Below are positions 28,624 to 37,770 of a stretch of 64,000 nucleotides of DNA, piece after piece. The notes under the pieces are model-generated. The model saw only the letters and a program-made list of their open reading frames with translations, was not told the DNA's origin and searched no databases. The translations under genes and the position numbers were made by a program. The first letter of the stretch is position 1. Every line of letters begins with the position of its first letter. The DNA comes from CAYFRC01 sp050946115 (GTDB lineage Bacteria; Bacillota; Clostridia; Christensenellales; Aristaeellaceae), in contig JBMNUF010000002.1 of the NCBI GenBank assembly GCA_050946115.1, positions 1-64,000 of the forward strand, in the 5' to 3' direction.

Positions 28624-29475
28624 ATGAAATACCCGACGGACACGTACCGGCTTGCCAACGGGGTTGGCATCCCCTGCATAGGCTTTGGCACCTGGCAGAC
28701 CCCCGACGGAGATGTAGCTGTCAACTCTGTTCTCAGCGCCATCGAAGCGGGATATCGGCACATCGACACGGCACAGGCGTATGGGAACGAAGAGAGCGTC
28801 GGCAAGGCCATCAGGCAAAGCGGCGTTCGGAGAGAAGACCTGTTCGTTACAACCAAACTCGCGAACAACAAGCACAGCTATACTCTCGCCATGCAATCCT
28901 TTGAGGAGTCCATGAACAGGCTCGGTTTGGACTATCTCGACCTTTTCCTGATTCACTGGCCCAACCCCATCGCCTTCAGGGATCATTGGCAGGAGGCCAA
29001 CGCGGAAAGCTGGAAGGCGATGGAAGAACTCTACGAAGCGGGAAAAATCCGCTCCATCGGCATAAGCAATTTCCGCCCGCATCACATCGAAGCGCTGCTA
29101 AAAACGGCAAAGGTCGCTCCGATGGTCAACCAGATTCGGCTCTGCCCCGGAGATACGCAGGACGAAACCGTCGACTACTGCCGGGAGCACGGCATGATTC
29201 TCGAAGCGTACAGCCCACTCGGCATCGGCCGCATCTTCGAAGTGCCGGAAATGCAGCAGCTTGCGGCGAAGTACCAGCGCAGCATCGCCCAGGTCAGCAT
29301 CCGCTGGAGCCTGCAACGCGGCTACCTGCCGCTGCCGAAGTCCGTCACCCCCTCCCGTATTCGGGAAAACCTCAAGGTGTTTGATTTTGACTTGTCGGCG
29401 GAGGACGTACAGTTAATCGCGGACCTCAAGGGTTGCGTCGGTTACGCGAGCGACCCCGACCAAACTCCGTTCTAA
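28624..29475 (+). CDS. Aldo/keto reductase
   Basis: The 283-residue NADPH-dependent oxidoreductase shows the full AKR tetrad in context: Asp48 and Tyr53 in HIDTAQAYGNE, Lys78 in FVTTKLANN, and His111 in LFLIHWPNP. The cofactor-binding end contains LPKSVTPSRIRENLKVFDF. It resembles the 2,5-diketo-gluconate reductase-like bacterial AKR5 group, which reduces sugar-derived aldehydes and ketones. AAAGGAG lies upstream of ATG 28624; the earlier in-frame start at 28528 has none. The SGNH hydrolase gene follows after 47 bases. Confidence 0.92.
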   Translation: MKYPTDTYRLANGVGIPCIGFGTWQTPDGDVAVNSVLSAIEAGYRHIDTAQAYGNEESVGKAIRQSGVRREDLFVTTKLANNKHSYTLAMQSFEESMNRLGLDYLDLFLIHWPNPIAFRDHWQEANAESWKAMEELYEAGKIRSIGISNFRPHHIEALLKTAKVAPMVNQIRLCPGDTQDETVDYCREHGMILEAYSPLGIGRIFEVPEMQQLAAKYQRSIAQVSIRWSLQRGYLPLPKSVTPSRIRENLKVFDFDLSAEDVQLIADLKGCVGYASDPDQTPF

Positions 29476-29522
29476 AGTACCCTAACCCTTCCGAGCATTC
29501 GGAATACGAGGAGGGAATGTGT

Positions 29523-30182
29523 GTGCGCATTGCGGATAAGCAAATCTATCTGGCGGAGCTTTGCGACGCCTTATCCATGCCGTGGCCGAAGAACGAAACG
29601 GTCAACATCGTGTGCCACGGCCACAGCGTGCCGTCCGGCTATGCCTGTACGCCCGTTGTGGATACCTTCAATGCCTATCCGCATTTGGCACACAAAACGC
29701 TGAAACAGCGCTTCCCCTTTGCGGTGATGAACTGGATCGTCACCGCGATAGGGGGAGAAAACGCGGATTGCGGTGCGAAGAGGTTTTTATCGGATGTACT
29801 GCCGCATAAGCCGAAACTCGTAACTATCGACTACAGCCTGAACGACAGGGCTATCGGCCTTGAGAAGGCGGAAGCCGCATGGCGGAATATGATCGAAACG
29901 GCATGCAATGTGGGCATCAAGGTGATACTGATGACGCCAAGTTGGGATCATACGTGGTTCGCTAAGGATTTGGCCTGGAAAGAGCTTGATAAACACGCAC
30001 AACAGGTGCGACGGCTTGCGGGCGAATACGGCGTAGCATTGGCGGACAGTTTTTCGGCGTTTGAACGGTATATCGACAGCGGCGGCGATCTGTCGGATTT
30101 GCTCAGCCACGTGAATCACCCTTCACCCATCGGACACGCTCTGATCGCGCGCGAAATAAGCAGTTGGTTTCCTGCGAGATAG
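29523..30182 (+). CDS. SGNH/GDSL-type hydrolase
   Basis: The 219-residue cytoplasmic esterase-like protein has block I as IVCHGHSVPSGY (GHS instead of GDS), block III as TIDYSLNDRA with the Asn, and block V as HVNHPSPIGHALIA with the His. These give the Ser-Gly-Asn-His set of acyl-ester hydrolases. GTG 29523 is chosen because GAGGAGGG lies seven bases upstream; the ATG at 29517 is too close to that site. Placed between an aldo/keto reductase and a sugar oxidoreductase, it may remove acyl groups from a sugar substrate. Confidence 0.75.
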   Translation: MRIADKQIYLAELCDALSMPWPKNETVNIVCHGHSVPSGYACTPVVDTFNAYPHLAHKTLKQRFPFAVMNWIVTAIGGENADCGAKRFLSDVLPHKPKLVTIDYSLNDRAIGLEKAEAAWRNMIETACNVGIKVILMTPSWDHTWFAKDLAWKELDKHAQQVRRLAGEYGVALADSFSAFERYIDSGGDLSDLLSHVNHPSPIGHALIAREISSWFPAR

Positions 30183-30234
30183 TTTATCGAGCCAAAATGG
30201 CACGTAGAATTGAGAAACGAGGAGGAATGCATCC

Positions 30235-31269
30235 GTGAAAGTCATAAAAATGGCGATCGTAGGCGCAGGTACTTGGGGCGCAAACCACGCCAAGATTTAT
30301 AAAGCGCATCCGTTTGCGGAAATCGTCGCGATCTGCGATACGAATCGGGATCGGGCGGAGAAGGTTGCGCAAGAAGAAGAGATCCCGTTCGTCTACACGG
30401 ACTACAACGAAATGTTCGCAGAAAGCGATTGCGACGCCGTCGCCATCGTGACGCCCGATTTCGCGCACGCGGACATCGCGGTAGCGGCAGCCAATGCCAA
30501 AAAGCACATCCTGATCGAAAAGCCGCTCGCGACGACGAGGGAAGACGCGCTGCGGATTCTCGAAGCCGTAGATCGCAACGGCGTGCGCGCCATGGTGGAC
30601 CTGCACAACCGATGGAATCCCCCGTTCCACGCCGCCTATCAGGCCGTTCAGAGCGGGGATCTCGGCAGGGTATACAGCGCGTATTTTCGCCTGAATGATT
30701 GCCGCTGGGTCGCGACGGACATGCTGCCGTGGGCGGCGAAATCCTCCGTTTTGTGGTTCCTCGGCAGCCACAGCTTGGACACCTTGATGTGGATGTTTAA
30801 TTCAAGGCCGAAGCGCGTGTACGCCGTCAGCACGAACGGCATTCTGAAGAGGGAGGGCGTGGATACGATCGACGAATACCTGTCCACCATCGAATTTGAG
30901 AACGGCGCCGTTGCGCAGATGGAAAACGGCTGGGTGACGCCCAACGCGAACCCGTGCGTGAACGACATCAAGTTCAACCTGTTAGGAGACAAGGGCATGA
31001 TCGCAATCGATGCCTCGAACCACAACATGATCCAGAAATACACGGATACGCAGGTCACCGTTCCGGATGTGATCGTGCAAAACAACATCTTCGGCCAGCC
31101 GAAGGGCTTTGCGTTTGAAAGCATCCGCGCGTTTGTCGATTGCCTGATCAGCGGGAAAGAATTCCCCGTTACGATAAAGGAAGCCGCATACGGCGTAATG
31201 GGCATTCTCGCGATCATGCAGTCCGCGAAGACGCGCACCCCTGTGTGCGTGGAGTATGAAGGGCTATAG
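30235..31269 (+). CDS. Gfo/Idh/MocA-family oxidoreductase
   Basis: The 344-residue product begins with an NAD(P)-binding Rossmann fold (VGAGTWGANHAKIY) and has the EKP motif in ILIEKPLATT around residue 100, where the Lys takes part in catalysis. The C-terminal sheet domain includes NDIKFNLLGDKGMIAID. Such enzymes oxidise or reduce sugar hydroxyls or act on cyclitols. GTG 30235 has GAGGAGG nine bases upstream; the intervening ATG is out of frame and ends at once. It is the last gene of the aldo/keto reductase operon and is less similar to the two DKPGG-type relatives further right. Confidence 0.92.
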   Translation: MKVIKMAIVGAGTWGANHAKIYKAHPFAEIVAICDTNRDRAEKVAQEEEIPFVYTDYNEMFAESDCDAVAIVTPDFAHADIAVAAANAKKHILIEKPLATTREDALRILEAVDRNGVRAMVDLHNRWNPPFHAAYQAVQSGDLGRVYSAYFRLNDCRWVATDMLPWAAKSSVLWFLGSHSLDTLMWMFNSRPKRVYAVSTNGILKREGVDTIDEYLSTIEFENGAVAQMENGWVTPNANPCVNDIKFNLLGDKGMIAIDASNHNMIQKYTDTQVTVPDVIVQNNIFGQPKGFAFESIRAFVDCLISGKEFPVTIKEAAYGVMGILAIMQSAKTRTPVCVEYEGL

Positions 31270-31459
31270 CTTTCGGGAGCAAGGGCCGGATGACATCGAA
31301 TGGGGAAAAACAGAGGTGCCGTCAAAGGCTTGATTTTAGGGGTATGCCTGCGCCCGGCATTTCGCTTTGGGTGCAGTCGTATCTGCGGGGAGCGTGGCTT
31401 GGGGCGATAGAATACATCAGACCGCTTTCCCGCGAATGCCTATACATAGGCTCCTTGTC

Positions 31460-31704
31460 ATGGATATCTTTCTCATCATCAGCGCCGCCATGTGTATCAT
31501 CGCGTTTGTCGTATACAGATCTCCATCCTTTATCATTAGAGCGGGGGTTTTGGCAGCGATCGGGTTCGCGATTCCTCCGGTAACGGTGAGCGTTTATTTG
31601 GGGCGTTCGCCGTTTGGACATCGCCCTATCTTTTGATTCCCGCCCTTATCCTCTTTTGCGGGAGAAGCCGGCGGAAAATTACAAAGAAAGTGGCGACACC
31701 TTGA
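31460..31704 (+). pseudogene. Small membrane protein broken by a frameshift
   Basis: From ATG 31460 the frame reads MDIFLIISAAMCIIAFVVYR and a second hydrophobic stretch ending in VTVSVYLG, then becomes unlike a protein and stops at 31635. Shifting by two bases near 31600 gives a convincing continuation, GAFAVWTSPYLLIPALILFC, ending with basic residues and TGA at 31704. Together they would make an 81-residue protein with three membrane segments. No ribosome site is visible. The family is not recognised. A sequencing error is the alternative to true decay. Confidence 0.4.
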
Positions 31705-32050
31705 GAAAAGGGATGTAATTCCCGTTTGTGCGGATGATGCTTTTGCGCCGAGGAGACAGGCACATGGCTGCCGACCGATCGGGAAAAAACGAGTTATAGG
31801 CACGTATATCGCGAAAAAGGCAATGCCGAGCATAGGGCAACCAACCGACATTCCGAAGAACGGGGATATGTCGGTTTTTGCTATACCTTTGTTCTATATC
31901 CACAGCGGCGGAATACGGCGTACCCCCGGATATAACGGCTAAACGAAATCGTACACCAAGGGCGGAAGCGTAAACGAATGAGGCCGATTCGCAGCAACAA
32001 TTCTCATAGCATTCGCGTCCAATAGGTACTGAAACCGAGGAGGTGGAGCT
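31705..32050. other. Intergenic stretch
   Basis: No gene, strong promoter or hairpin is supported. It ends with CGAGGAGGTGG just before the ATG of the secreted protein at 32051. Confidence 0.3.
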
Positions 32051-33127
32051 ATGCGGACCGCATTTACCAAATGCATTTGTCTTTTCTTGTTCGTTTGCAT
32101 TCTGTGTATGACGACTTTGGCACAGGCGGAATCAACCATCCACATCCTGCCCGCACCTGTGTCGAGCCTCGAACTCGAAGAGCTTTCCGGCGGTTTCTTC
32201 ACAATCAGCCTCCCCGAAGGTTGGGTGATGGAAACGACGGGCGCTTACATACGGTTCGGGTTTCGGGCTTACGATCCGGCGAACCCCGCGAGGCAAATCT
32301 TCTATTACGGAAAGCTTGAGCCGTTTATCAAGAGTTACGCCGCCCGCGAAATCTATGCGCATATGGATGCGATGGGTGCAACGAACCCGGGGCTCTTTTC
32401 CGAAGCACCTGTTTTGGAACCAAGTACGATCGACGTGTTCTTTTGTCAATTCGACGCGATCACGCCCTATGCGAACAGATTCGGGAATCCGCATCAATTC
32501 CCGATGATGGAGGATATCTCCGTCGTCGAGCGATACGAAACATATTCAATGCTCAGCCCCTACGCATATGACGAGGCGGTTGTACGGGCGCAATTTACGG
32601 CATGCAACGGATTGCCGAGCGAAGGTCTTTTCTCTGCGGTGCTCATCGACACGGGATATTATTTCGTAAACGGCATCGATATGGCGCCGATGTATGCTTA
32701 CAACGTGATTGGCATCATGGCGCCGGCAGATGAGTTTGAAGAGATCCAAGATGTACTGAGGGAATCTCTGGCAAGCTTTAGGCTATCCGAATCCTATATC
32801 CAAGCATCGATCGATCAGACCGCGGCGGAGACGGAAATCCTCCTCCAGATCGGAAGAACGCTGTCGGATGCGAGCGATTCCTACAATGTCGCATGGCACG
32901 CACGCCAAATACGCTATGACGCCATTTCTCAAAAGCGAAGCGACGCCGTGATGGGATATGACCGAGTGTATGATGCGCGCACCGGAGAGATCTATCGAGC
33001 CTATAACGGATTTTATGAGATGTACGATCAAAATCGCGCAAGCTTCGACAATCAGGACCTTTGGATCGTCGAAGATGCGGATTACGAGCGATATGCCCTG
33101 CCGATCACGGGCTATATCGAAGAATGA
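32051..33127 (+). CDS. Secreted protein of unknown function
   Basis: The 358-residue protein has a clear signal peptide (CICLFLFVCILCMTTLAQA) probably cut before ESTIHIL. The mature part starts with a PsbP-like or lipoprotein-like segment, GGFFTISLPEGWVMETTG, and ends with a charged region containing ARTGEIYRAYNGFYEMYD. No catalytic motif is recognised. GAGGAGGTGG precedes the ATG. It is followed after 52 bases by a zinc-ribbon protein, perhaps on the same transcript. Confidence 0.65.
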   Translation: MRTAFTKCICLFLFVCILCMTTLAQAESTIHILPAPVSSLELEELSGGFFTISLPEGWVMETTGAYIRFGFRAYDPANPARQIFYYGKLEPFIKSYAAREIYAHMDAMGATNPGLFSEAPVLEPSTIDVFFCQFDAITPYANRFGNPHQFPMMEDISVVERYETYSMLSPYAYDEAVVRAQFTACNGLPSEGLFSAVLIDTGYYFVNGIDMAPMYAYNVIGIMAPADEFEEIQDVLRESLASFRLSESYIQASIDQTAAETEILLQIGRTLSDASDSYNVAWHARQIRYDAISQKRSDAVMGYDRVYDARTGEIYRAYNGFYEMYDQNRASFDNQDLWIVEDADYERYALPITGYIEE

Positions 33128-33179
33128 ATCCACACGGAGACCGTAAAAACATCCTAAGGGATATAAGGAGGCGTTATTG

Positions 33180-33497
33180 ATGAGTATCCTTCGTGAAATC
33201 GTGCTCTTTCTCCTGCTTGCCGCGACAACCGCATCTCCCCTCTGTCCGTCAACCTGCTTAGGCGGCAGAGTACTCTCAGGGTTCCTCCAAGGGGCGACCA
33301 AGGCGACGGAACCGATTGAGGTTCGTTGCCCTCAATGCGGTTCCGAGAATGTGATCGAGATCGTCTACGGATATCCGACGGAGGAGGCGCTCGAAAGAGC
33401 CGAGGCCGGCGAACTGCGCTTGGGCGGCTGCGTCATCGGCTATTGCGACCCGAACAGGTACTGTAAAAACTGCGAACACGAATGGTTTCAGCAGTAA
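33180..33497 (+). CDS. Small zinc-ribbon protein with hydrophobic N-terminus
   Basis: The 105-residue product has a hydrophobic start (ILREIVLFLLLAATTA) and a C-terminal zinc ribbon formed by CPQCGSENV and CKNCEHEW. The intervening GYPTEEALERAEAGELRLGG is shared with small uncharacterised zinc-ribbon proteins, which usually lack a hydrophobic N-terminus. AAGGAGG lies eight bases before the ATG. The function is unknown. Confidence 0.6.
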   Translation: MSILREIVLFLLLAATTASPLCPSTCLGGRVLSGFLQGATKATEPIEVRCPQCGSENVIEIVYGYPTEEALERAEAGELRLGGCVIGYCDPNRYCKNCEHEWFQQ

Positions 33498-33589
33498 AAC
33501 CCAAGTTTCTTCCGTCCATGGGCAGCACCCGTCATTACCCATACCTCGGATGCCGTTTCCTCCCTTTCATATCGATTTGCATCGATGCT

Positions 33590-33613
33590 GCCACCGCCGC
33601 TTTCGGCGGTGGC
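33590..33613. terminator. Strong hairpin between convergent genes
   Basis: GCCACCGCCG (33590-33599) and CGGCGGTGGC (33604-33613) form a perfect 10-bp stem with a four-base loop between the zinc-ribbon gene and the oppositely oriented GRE1 operon. T-runs are weak on both sides, but the place and the stability suggest a bidirectional terminator. Confidence 0.55.
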
Positions 33614-33685
33614 GCTTTCGTGTCTGGCATCCTGCCGCGGAATAACCGTCGATGTGGCGTTTGTATGCCTTGAATCGGCTGTCCC

Positions 33686-35950
33686 TTAAATATTCTCCGC
33701 GCGCAAAATATATGCGTCCTGTTCGACCTTATCCATGTTGTTCCACAGCTGATTCCAGCCGCATACGCGCACCTGCAGGTTTTTGTAGTTTTCGGGATGC
33801 TCCTGTGCGTCCCTCAGTATTTCGGGATTGAAAATGTTGAAGTGTATGGAACCGCCTCCTCCGCGCACGTATCCCATCAGCACGCCGTATAGCGCTTCGA
33901 GTCCCTCCGCCCCCTGCACCGCCGAGGGGTGCAGCATGGCGTCAAGACACATGCCGCTGTTGAACAAGTCGCTGTCCAGCGTGTTCGCGGATCGAATCAG
34001 CGCGGTGATGCCGCTTCTGTCCTGACCCGGCGTAGGTGAGACGTTTTTTGACATCTCCTCCCCCGCCTTGCGCCCGTCGGGCGTCGCGAGTGTGCGGCTG
34101 CCGTGTATCAGGAACGCTCGCGCAGAGTGACCGTCTATGGTCGTAAAACCGCCGTGCGCATTCTTCCGCCCGGCGACGTCGCCCGCGCACACATGGCGCA
34201 TAATGGCGCGCGCATACTGATCTGCCATGTAATCGCCGTTTCCGTACTTATGCTTGCAGGACAGCGCTTTGCGGTGCAGCAGCTCGTAGCCCTCCCAGTT
34301 CTTCTCCAAAGCGTCCTTCAGCTCCGCCAATGTGGTAACGCGATTCTCAAACACCAATTCGTACACCGCCATCAACGCATCGACCGCCGTGCCTATGCCG
34401 CCGAATATAATCTCGGATTCGTTGCGTACGCCGCCCTCCAGCGCGTCCGTAAGCGTCGCCACGCAATCGGGCAGCGTTCCCGAAAACATCAGCGACGGAT
34501 TTATGCCCGCGTTGTGCGCCTCGATATTGTTGGTCGCATCCAAGATAATTTTTATCTGCGTCGTCAGTTGGGTAATGTACGCGCGGTAAAACTGCCCGAA
34601 ATCGGTGAATTTGCATACGTCGCCAGTCTTCGGGCCTATCTGCTTGCCGCTGAAACGGTCAAAGCCGTCGTCAAATACCAGCGAAATCGGCTTGAGCGGA
34701 TTCGGGTAGACCGAACTGATGTTCACCGACCCCGCCTTAAACTTATACTCGTAGCAGCCGCTGATCACCGCATCGAGCGCTTCCTCATATGTCGCCCCGC
34801 GCGACATCATCGCCCGAACGATGTGGTCTTCGCTGCAGAACACAATTGAGCTATTGCCGCCGCGTATCATCTCCAGCGCCTGCATGATAAAGTCCTTCGG
34901 CGTGGAACGGCCGACCTTTATCTGAATCTTCGGATTGTATATGCCCAGTTTGTCATACACCTCTAAGATCAACCGCGACAGCTCGTTCACGCGCGTGGTG
35001 CCGTCGAGATTCGTGCCGCCGAGGTAAAAAGGCTGCCCCCAGTAGTTGCCGATTGCGGACCACTGCATCAGAAAATAGCTCAGTAGCTCGGCTATATCGT
35101 CCCGCGTGAAGCGCCCTTCCGATATATCGTTTCTGAAAAACGGCAAAAGCGTCGCGTCGAGCCCATGCCCGAGTGAGCGCACCTGATAATGCTCCACGCT
35201 CTCGCTGAGCATAAAGTACAGATATATCATTTGCATGGCGTCGTATGCGCTCTTCGGCGCGCCGTCGCGCAGGTTCTTCAGACATTCGGCGATTTTCGGC
35301 GCTTTTTCAAACGTCTTGCTGCATGCGTAATCGTAGAGGCGGTCGAGCAGGCGGAGTATCGCCTCGTATTCGATTTTCACGCCCCAGTAGAAAGCCTCCT
35401 GCCCCTCCGTGAACGTCCCGGCGTCAGCGTGCCTTTTACGGCTTTCCTCTATGCGCTTCAATATGCCGGGGAAGCCCAGCGCCATCAGCGAATCCCAGTC
35501 CGGCACGGTATGGTCGAAGTCCAGCGGGCTGTACCCGGCGCTCTTGCCTCCCCCGTAGTGCATTCCCGCGTCCGCTGCGAGCTTCAGATGCGCTATATCG
35601 TCCCCGCAATGCTTTTCGAGCGTCTCATCGTGCCATTTGTGCAGCGTAAATTTGGAAATCGGCCTGTTCCATGTATATATGCCGACGAAATAGTCGTGCT
35701 CGTTCACGTCTATGCGCGTATTGTCCAGCACATACTCGAACATGCGCGCCTTCTGTACCGGATGCGGCAGGCCCTCCAGCCGCTTCGACAGATCTTCGAG
35801 CCCCACGCGCATCTCTTCGTCCGTCATGCCCGTCGACGGGTCGTACTCGTAGCCGTGATACGCCATGCGGTTGTACGCATCAAAGGGCTCGTCCGTGCGA
35901 TGGTATTTGTTTTCCAGATAATTCCGATCTTCCGCGGTAATGATTCTCAT
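33686..35950 (-). CDS. Glycyl radical enzyme GRE1 (PFL-like)
   Basis: The 754-residue product has the PFL-like N-terminal domain with DFDHTVPDWDSLMALGFPG (about residues 144-162), the active-site ISGCYEYKF with catalytic Cys399 and candidate base Glu401, and the C-terminal glycyl radical loop RVCGWNQLWNNM with Gly731. A G-C-x-E active site is the pattern of dehydratases and lyases rather than pyruvate formate-lyase, which has Cys-Cys. The protein is shorter than most characterised family members. AAGGAGG lies upstream of ATG 35950. The frame stays open further upstream: an ATG at 36124 overlaps the esterase stop and would add 58 residues in frame. It ends the minus-strand operon that also contains GRE2 and the activase. 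The substrate is unknown. Confidence 0.88.
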   Translation of the reverse strand: MRIITAEDRNYLENKYHRTDEPFDAYNRMAYHGYEYDPSTGMTDEEMRVGLEDLSKRLEGLPHPVQKARMFEYVLDNTRIDVNEHDYFVGIYTWNRPISKFTLHKWHDETLEKHCGDDIAHLKLAADAGMHYGGGKSAGYSPLDFDHTVPDWDSLMALGFPGILKRIEESRKRHADAGTFTEGQEAFYWGVKIEYEAILRLLDRLYDYACSKTFEKAPKIAECLKNLRDGAPKSAYDAMQMIYLYFMLSESVEHYQVRSLGHGLDATLLPFFRNDISEGRFTRDDIAELLSYFLMQWSAIGNYWGQPFYLGGTNLDGTTRVNELSRLILEVYDKLGIYNPKIQIKVGRSTPKDFIMQALEMIRGGNSSIVFCSEDHIVRAMMSRGATYEEALDAVISGCYEYKFKAGSVNISSVYPNPLKPISLVFDDGFDRFSGKQIGPKTGDVCKFTDFGQFYRAYITQLTTQIKIILDATNNIEAHNAGINPSLMFSGTLPDCVATLTDALEGGVRNESEIIFGGIGTAVDALMAVYELVFENRVTTLAELKDALEKNWEGYELLHRKALSCKHKYGNGDYMADQYARAIMRHVCAGDVAGRKNAHGGFTTIDGHSARAFLIHGSRTLATPDGRKAGEEMSKNVSPTPGQDRSGITALIRSANTLDSDLFNSGMCLDAMLHPSAVQGAEGLEALYGVLMGYVRGGGGSIHFNIFNPEILRDAQEHPENYKNLQVRVCGWNQLWNNMDKVEQDAYILRAENI

Positions 35951-36120
35951 GTCGCTACCTCCTTTTCCGCATATTCCGTTCGTACAGGCGCCTCGGCGCA
36001 TACCGCAAAAGCGGCGGTTGCCGTTCGGCGCGTATACGCCGGTCTTGCTTTTCAACGGTTCCGATACATACAAACCGTGCGCCCCGCAACGAATCGAGCT
36101 CTCTTTCGGGAATATGTCCT

Positions 36121-36828
36121 TCATTCGGTCGCTTCCATCCGCCTGCGCACCCTCTCGTACTCCGCGAAATATCTGCGCCCGAACTCGCGATAGGACGCGC
36201 CGCTGAAATGGATGCCGTCCGGCCCTATCGTCAGACCCGCCGCGCTGACGATGCCCAAATCGTCCCTCTTTGAGGCGATGTCGCGCAGTACATCGTTCAG
36301 TTCGCCCGCATACGGCCACCTTTGGGGCAGCAGTTCCGTGATCTCGCCGAGTATGAACGGCACCCGAACGCCCAGGGCGTCCGTCAGGGCATCGTACATG
36401 GTAAAGAATCGCGCCTCGTATGTTTTGACCGTGTCCATATCTGCCGCGTCGCTCTCGCCCTGATGCCAGAGTACGCCGCGCAGCTTCGACGTGCGAAGCG
36501 CCAGCTTCGTCATCATCACCGCATGGTCGAACAGAATTGCATCGGGCTGCCACTGCGCCAGCCTCGTCCCGCCGTCGGCGCAGGGGATCAGCCCTATCTT
36601 CCTGTCGAAATTGTCTGCGTAGCACTCGGCAAAGCTCGCCGCCAATGACACGCCGCTTCTGAAGTCCGTATCCCTTTCGACGAAAATGCGCCTGTCCGGA
36701 TTGATCGGCTCGCTCATCGGCTGCCACAGTCCGTTGCGCAGCATGTACATTTTATCCCTCGGGTCGATCGGCGGCACGGAGCCTATCGCCCCGCGTCCGC
36801 ACATGTTGGACTGCCCTATAAGCAGCAC
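36121..36828 (-). CDS. Sialate O-acetylesterase-like (SASA/DUF303) hydrolase
   Basis: The 235-residue protein has the SASA pattern: nucleophile Ser in LLIGQSNMCGRG at the very N-terminus, the middle block LRGVLWHQGESDAADMD, here split as VLWHQGESDA, and the C-terminal GPDGIHFSGASYREFGRRY with Asp and His. Members remove acetyl groups from sugars such as sialic acid or xylan oligomers. There is no signal peptide, so it acts inside the cell. The start is uncertain: GTG 36828 is the earliest possible, yet the best ribosome site (GGGGAGGG) is about 25 bases before it, within the end of the activase gene. It sits between the activase and GRE1, which suggests ester removal before radical chemistry. 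Confidence 0.82.
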   Translation of the reverse strand: MLLIGQSNMCGRGAIGSVPPIDPRDKMYMLRNGLWQPMSEPINPDRRIFVERDTDFRSGVSLAASFAECYADNFDRKIGLIPCADGGTRLAQWQPDAILFDHAVMMTKLALRTSKLRGVLWHQGESDAADMDTVKTYEARFFTMYDALTDALGVRVPFILGEITELLPQRWPYAGELNDVLRDIASKRDDLGIVSAAGLTIGPDGIHFSGASYREFGRRYFAEYERVRRRMEATE

Positions 36829-36848
36829 CGAGTCGATATCCGGCGTAG

Positions 36849-37763
36849 CTAATCCCTCCCCGATACGGCGTTCACGCCGCGCGCGCGTAAAATCTCCACC
36901 GCGCGCCGCAACATATCGTCCGTGGGCGGCTCGACATCAGGCATCGTGTCCGTTTTCCCGAGCGCGGCGTATTTCGAGCGCGCCAGCGAATGATATGGCA
37001 ATACCTTCATGCGCTCGATGTTCAGCGTTCCGAGAAAATCGCCGATCCTGCCGACGGTCTCGTCGTCCGCGTTGTGCTCAGGCACAAGCGGCATGCGTAT
37101 CTCGATGCGCGTTCCCGTATCGGACAGCTTCTTCAGGTTGTCGAGTATCCGTTCGTTGCCCCGTCCCGTCAACTCCCTGTGCTTTTCCGAATCGATGTGC
37201 TTTACGTCATATAAGAAAATATCCGTGACGGGCAATACCTTCTCAAATTCCTCCCAGCCCACACAGCCGCAGGTGTCCACCGCCGTGTGAATGCCCTCCT
37301 CGCGCATCCTCCCGAAGAGCTCCATCACGAAGTCGGCATAGAGCAGCGGTTCGCCGCCAGAAACGGTCACGCCCCCGTTCGACGTGGTGTAGAATGTCCT
37401 GTCCTCTAACACTATGCGCACGGCCTCGTCCACGTCTATTGTACGCCCGAAGCGCTTCATCGCTTCGCCGAGACACGCCGTCTCGCAGGCGCCGCAGGCG
37501 GTACACCTTTCGCGGAAAAAGCGATGTTCTCCGCCCTCAAAGGAGTGTGCGCCGTTGGGACATACGCCTATACACTCGCCGCAGCCGATGCACTTATGCC
37601 GGTAATACGCCATCTCCGCCTTGGCGATAATGCCCTCCGGATTGTGGCACCATATGCACTTCATCGGGCAGCCCTTCAGAAACAGCGTCGTGCGCACGCC
37701 CGGTCCGTCGTGCACGGCAAACTTCTTTACATCCATCAAAAGAGCTGTATTGGGCACTCCCAT
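36849..37763 (-). CDS. Glycyl radical enzyme activating enzyme (radical SAM)
   Basis: The 304-residue product carries the radical-SAM CxxxCxxC as C32, C36, C39 in KGCPMKCIWCHNPEG. Two ferredoxin-type clusters follow (C58-C61-C64-C68 and C87-C90-C93-C97), then the GGVTVSGGEPL SAM-binding element. Two extra 4Fe-4S clusters are typical of activases for dehydratase- and lyase-type glycyl radical enzymes, as opposed to the small PFL activase. It installs the glycyl radical by hydrogen abstraction. AAGGAG precedes ATG 37763, which is seven bases after the GRE2 stop; GTG 37757 is a possible alternative start. It is the only activase in the window, so it may serve all four GREs. Confidence 0.93.
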   Translation of the reverse strand: MGVPNTALLMDVKKFAVHDGPGVRTTLFLKGCPMKCIWCHNPEGIIAKAEMAYYRHKCIGCGECIGVCPNGAHSFEGGEHRFFRERCTACGACETACLGEAMKRFGRTIDVDEAVRIVLEDRTFYTTSNGGVTVSGGEPLLYADFVMELFGRMREEGIHTAVDTCGCVGWEEFEKVLPVTDIFLYDVKHIDSEKHRELTGRGNERILDNLKKLSDTGTRIEIRMPLVPEHNADDETVGRIGDFLGTLNIERMKVLPYHSLARSKYAALGKTDTMPDVEPPTDDMLRRAVEILRARGVNAVSGRD

Positions 37764-37770
37764 CCTCTCC

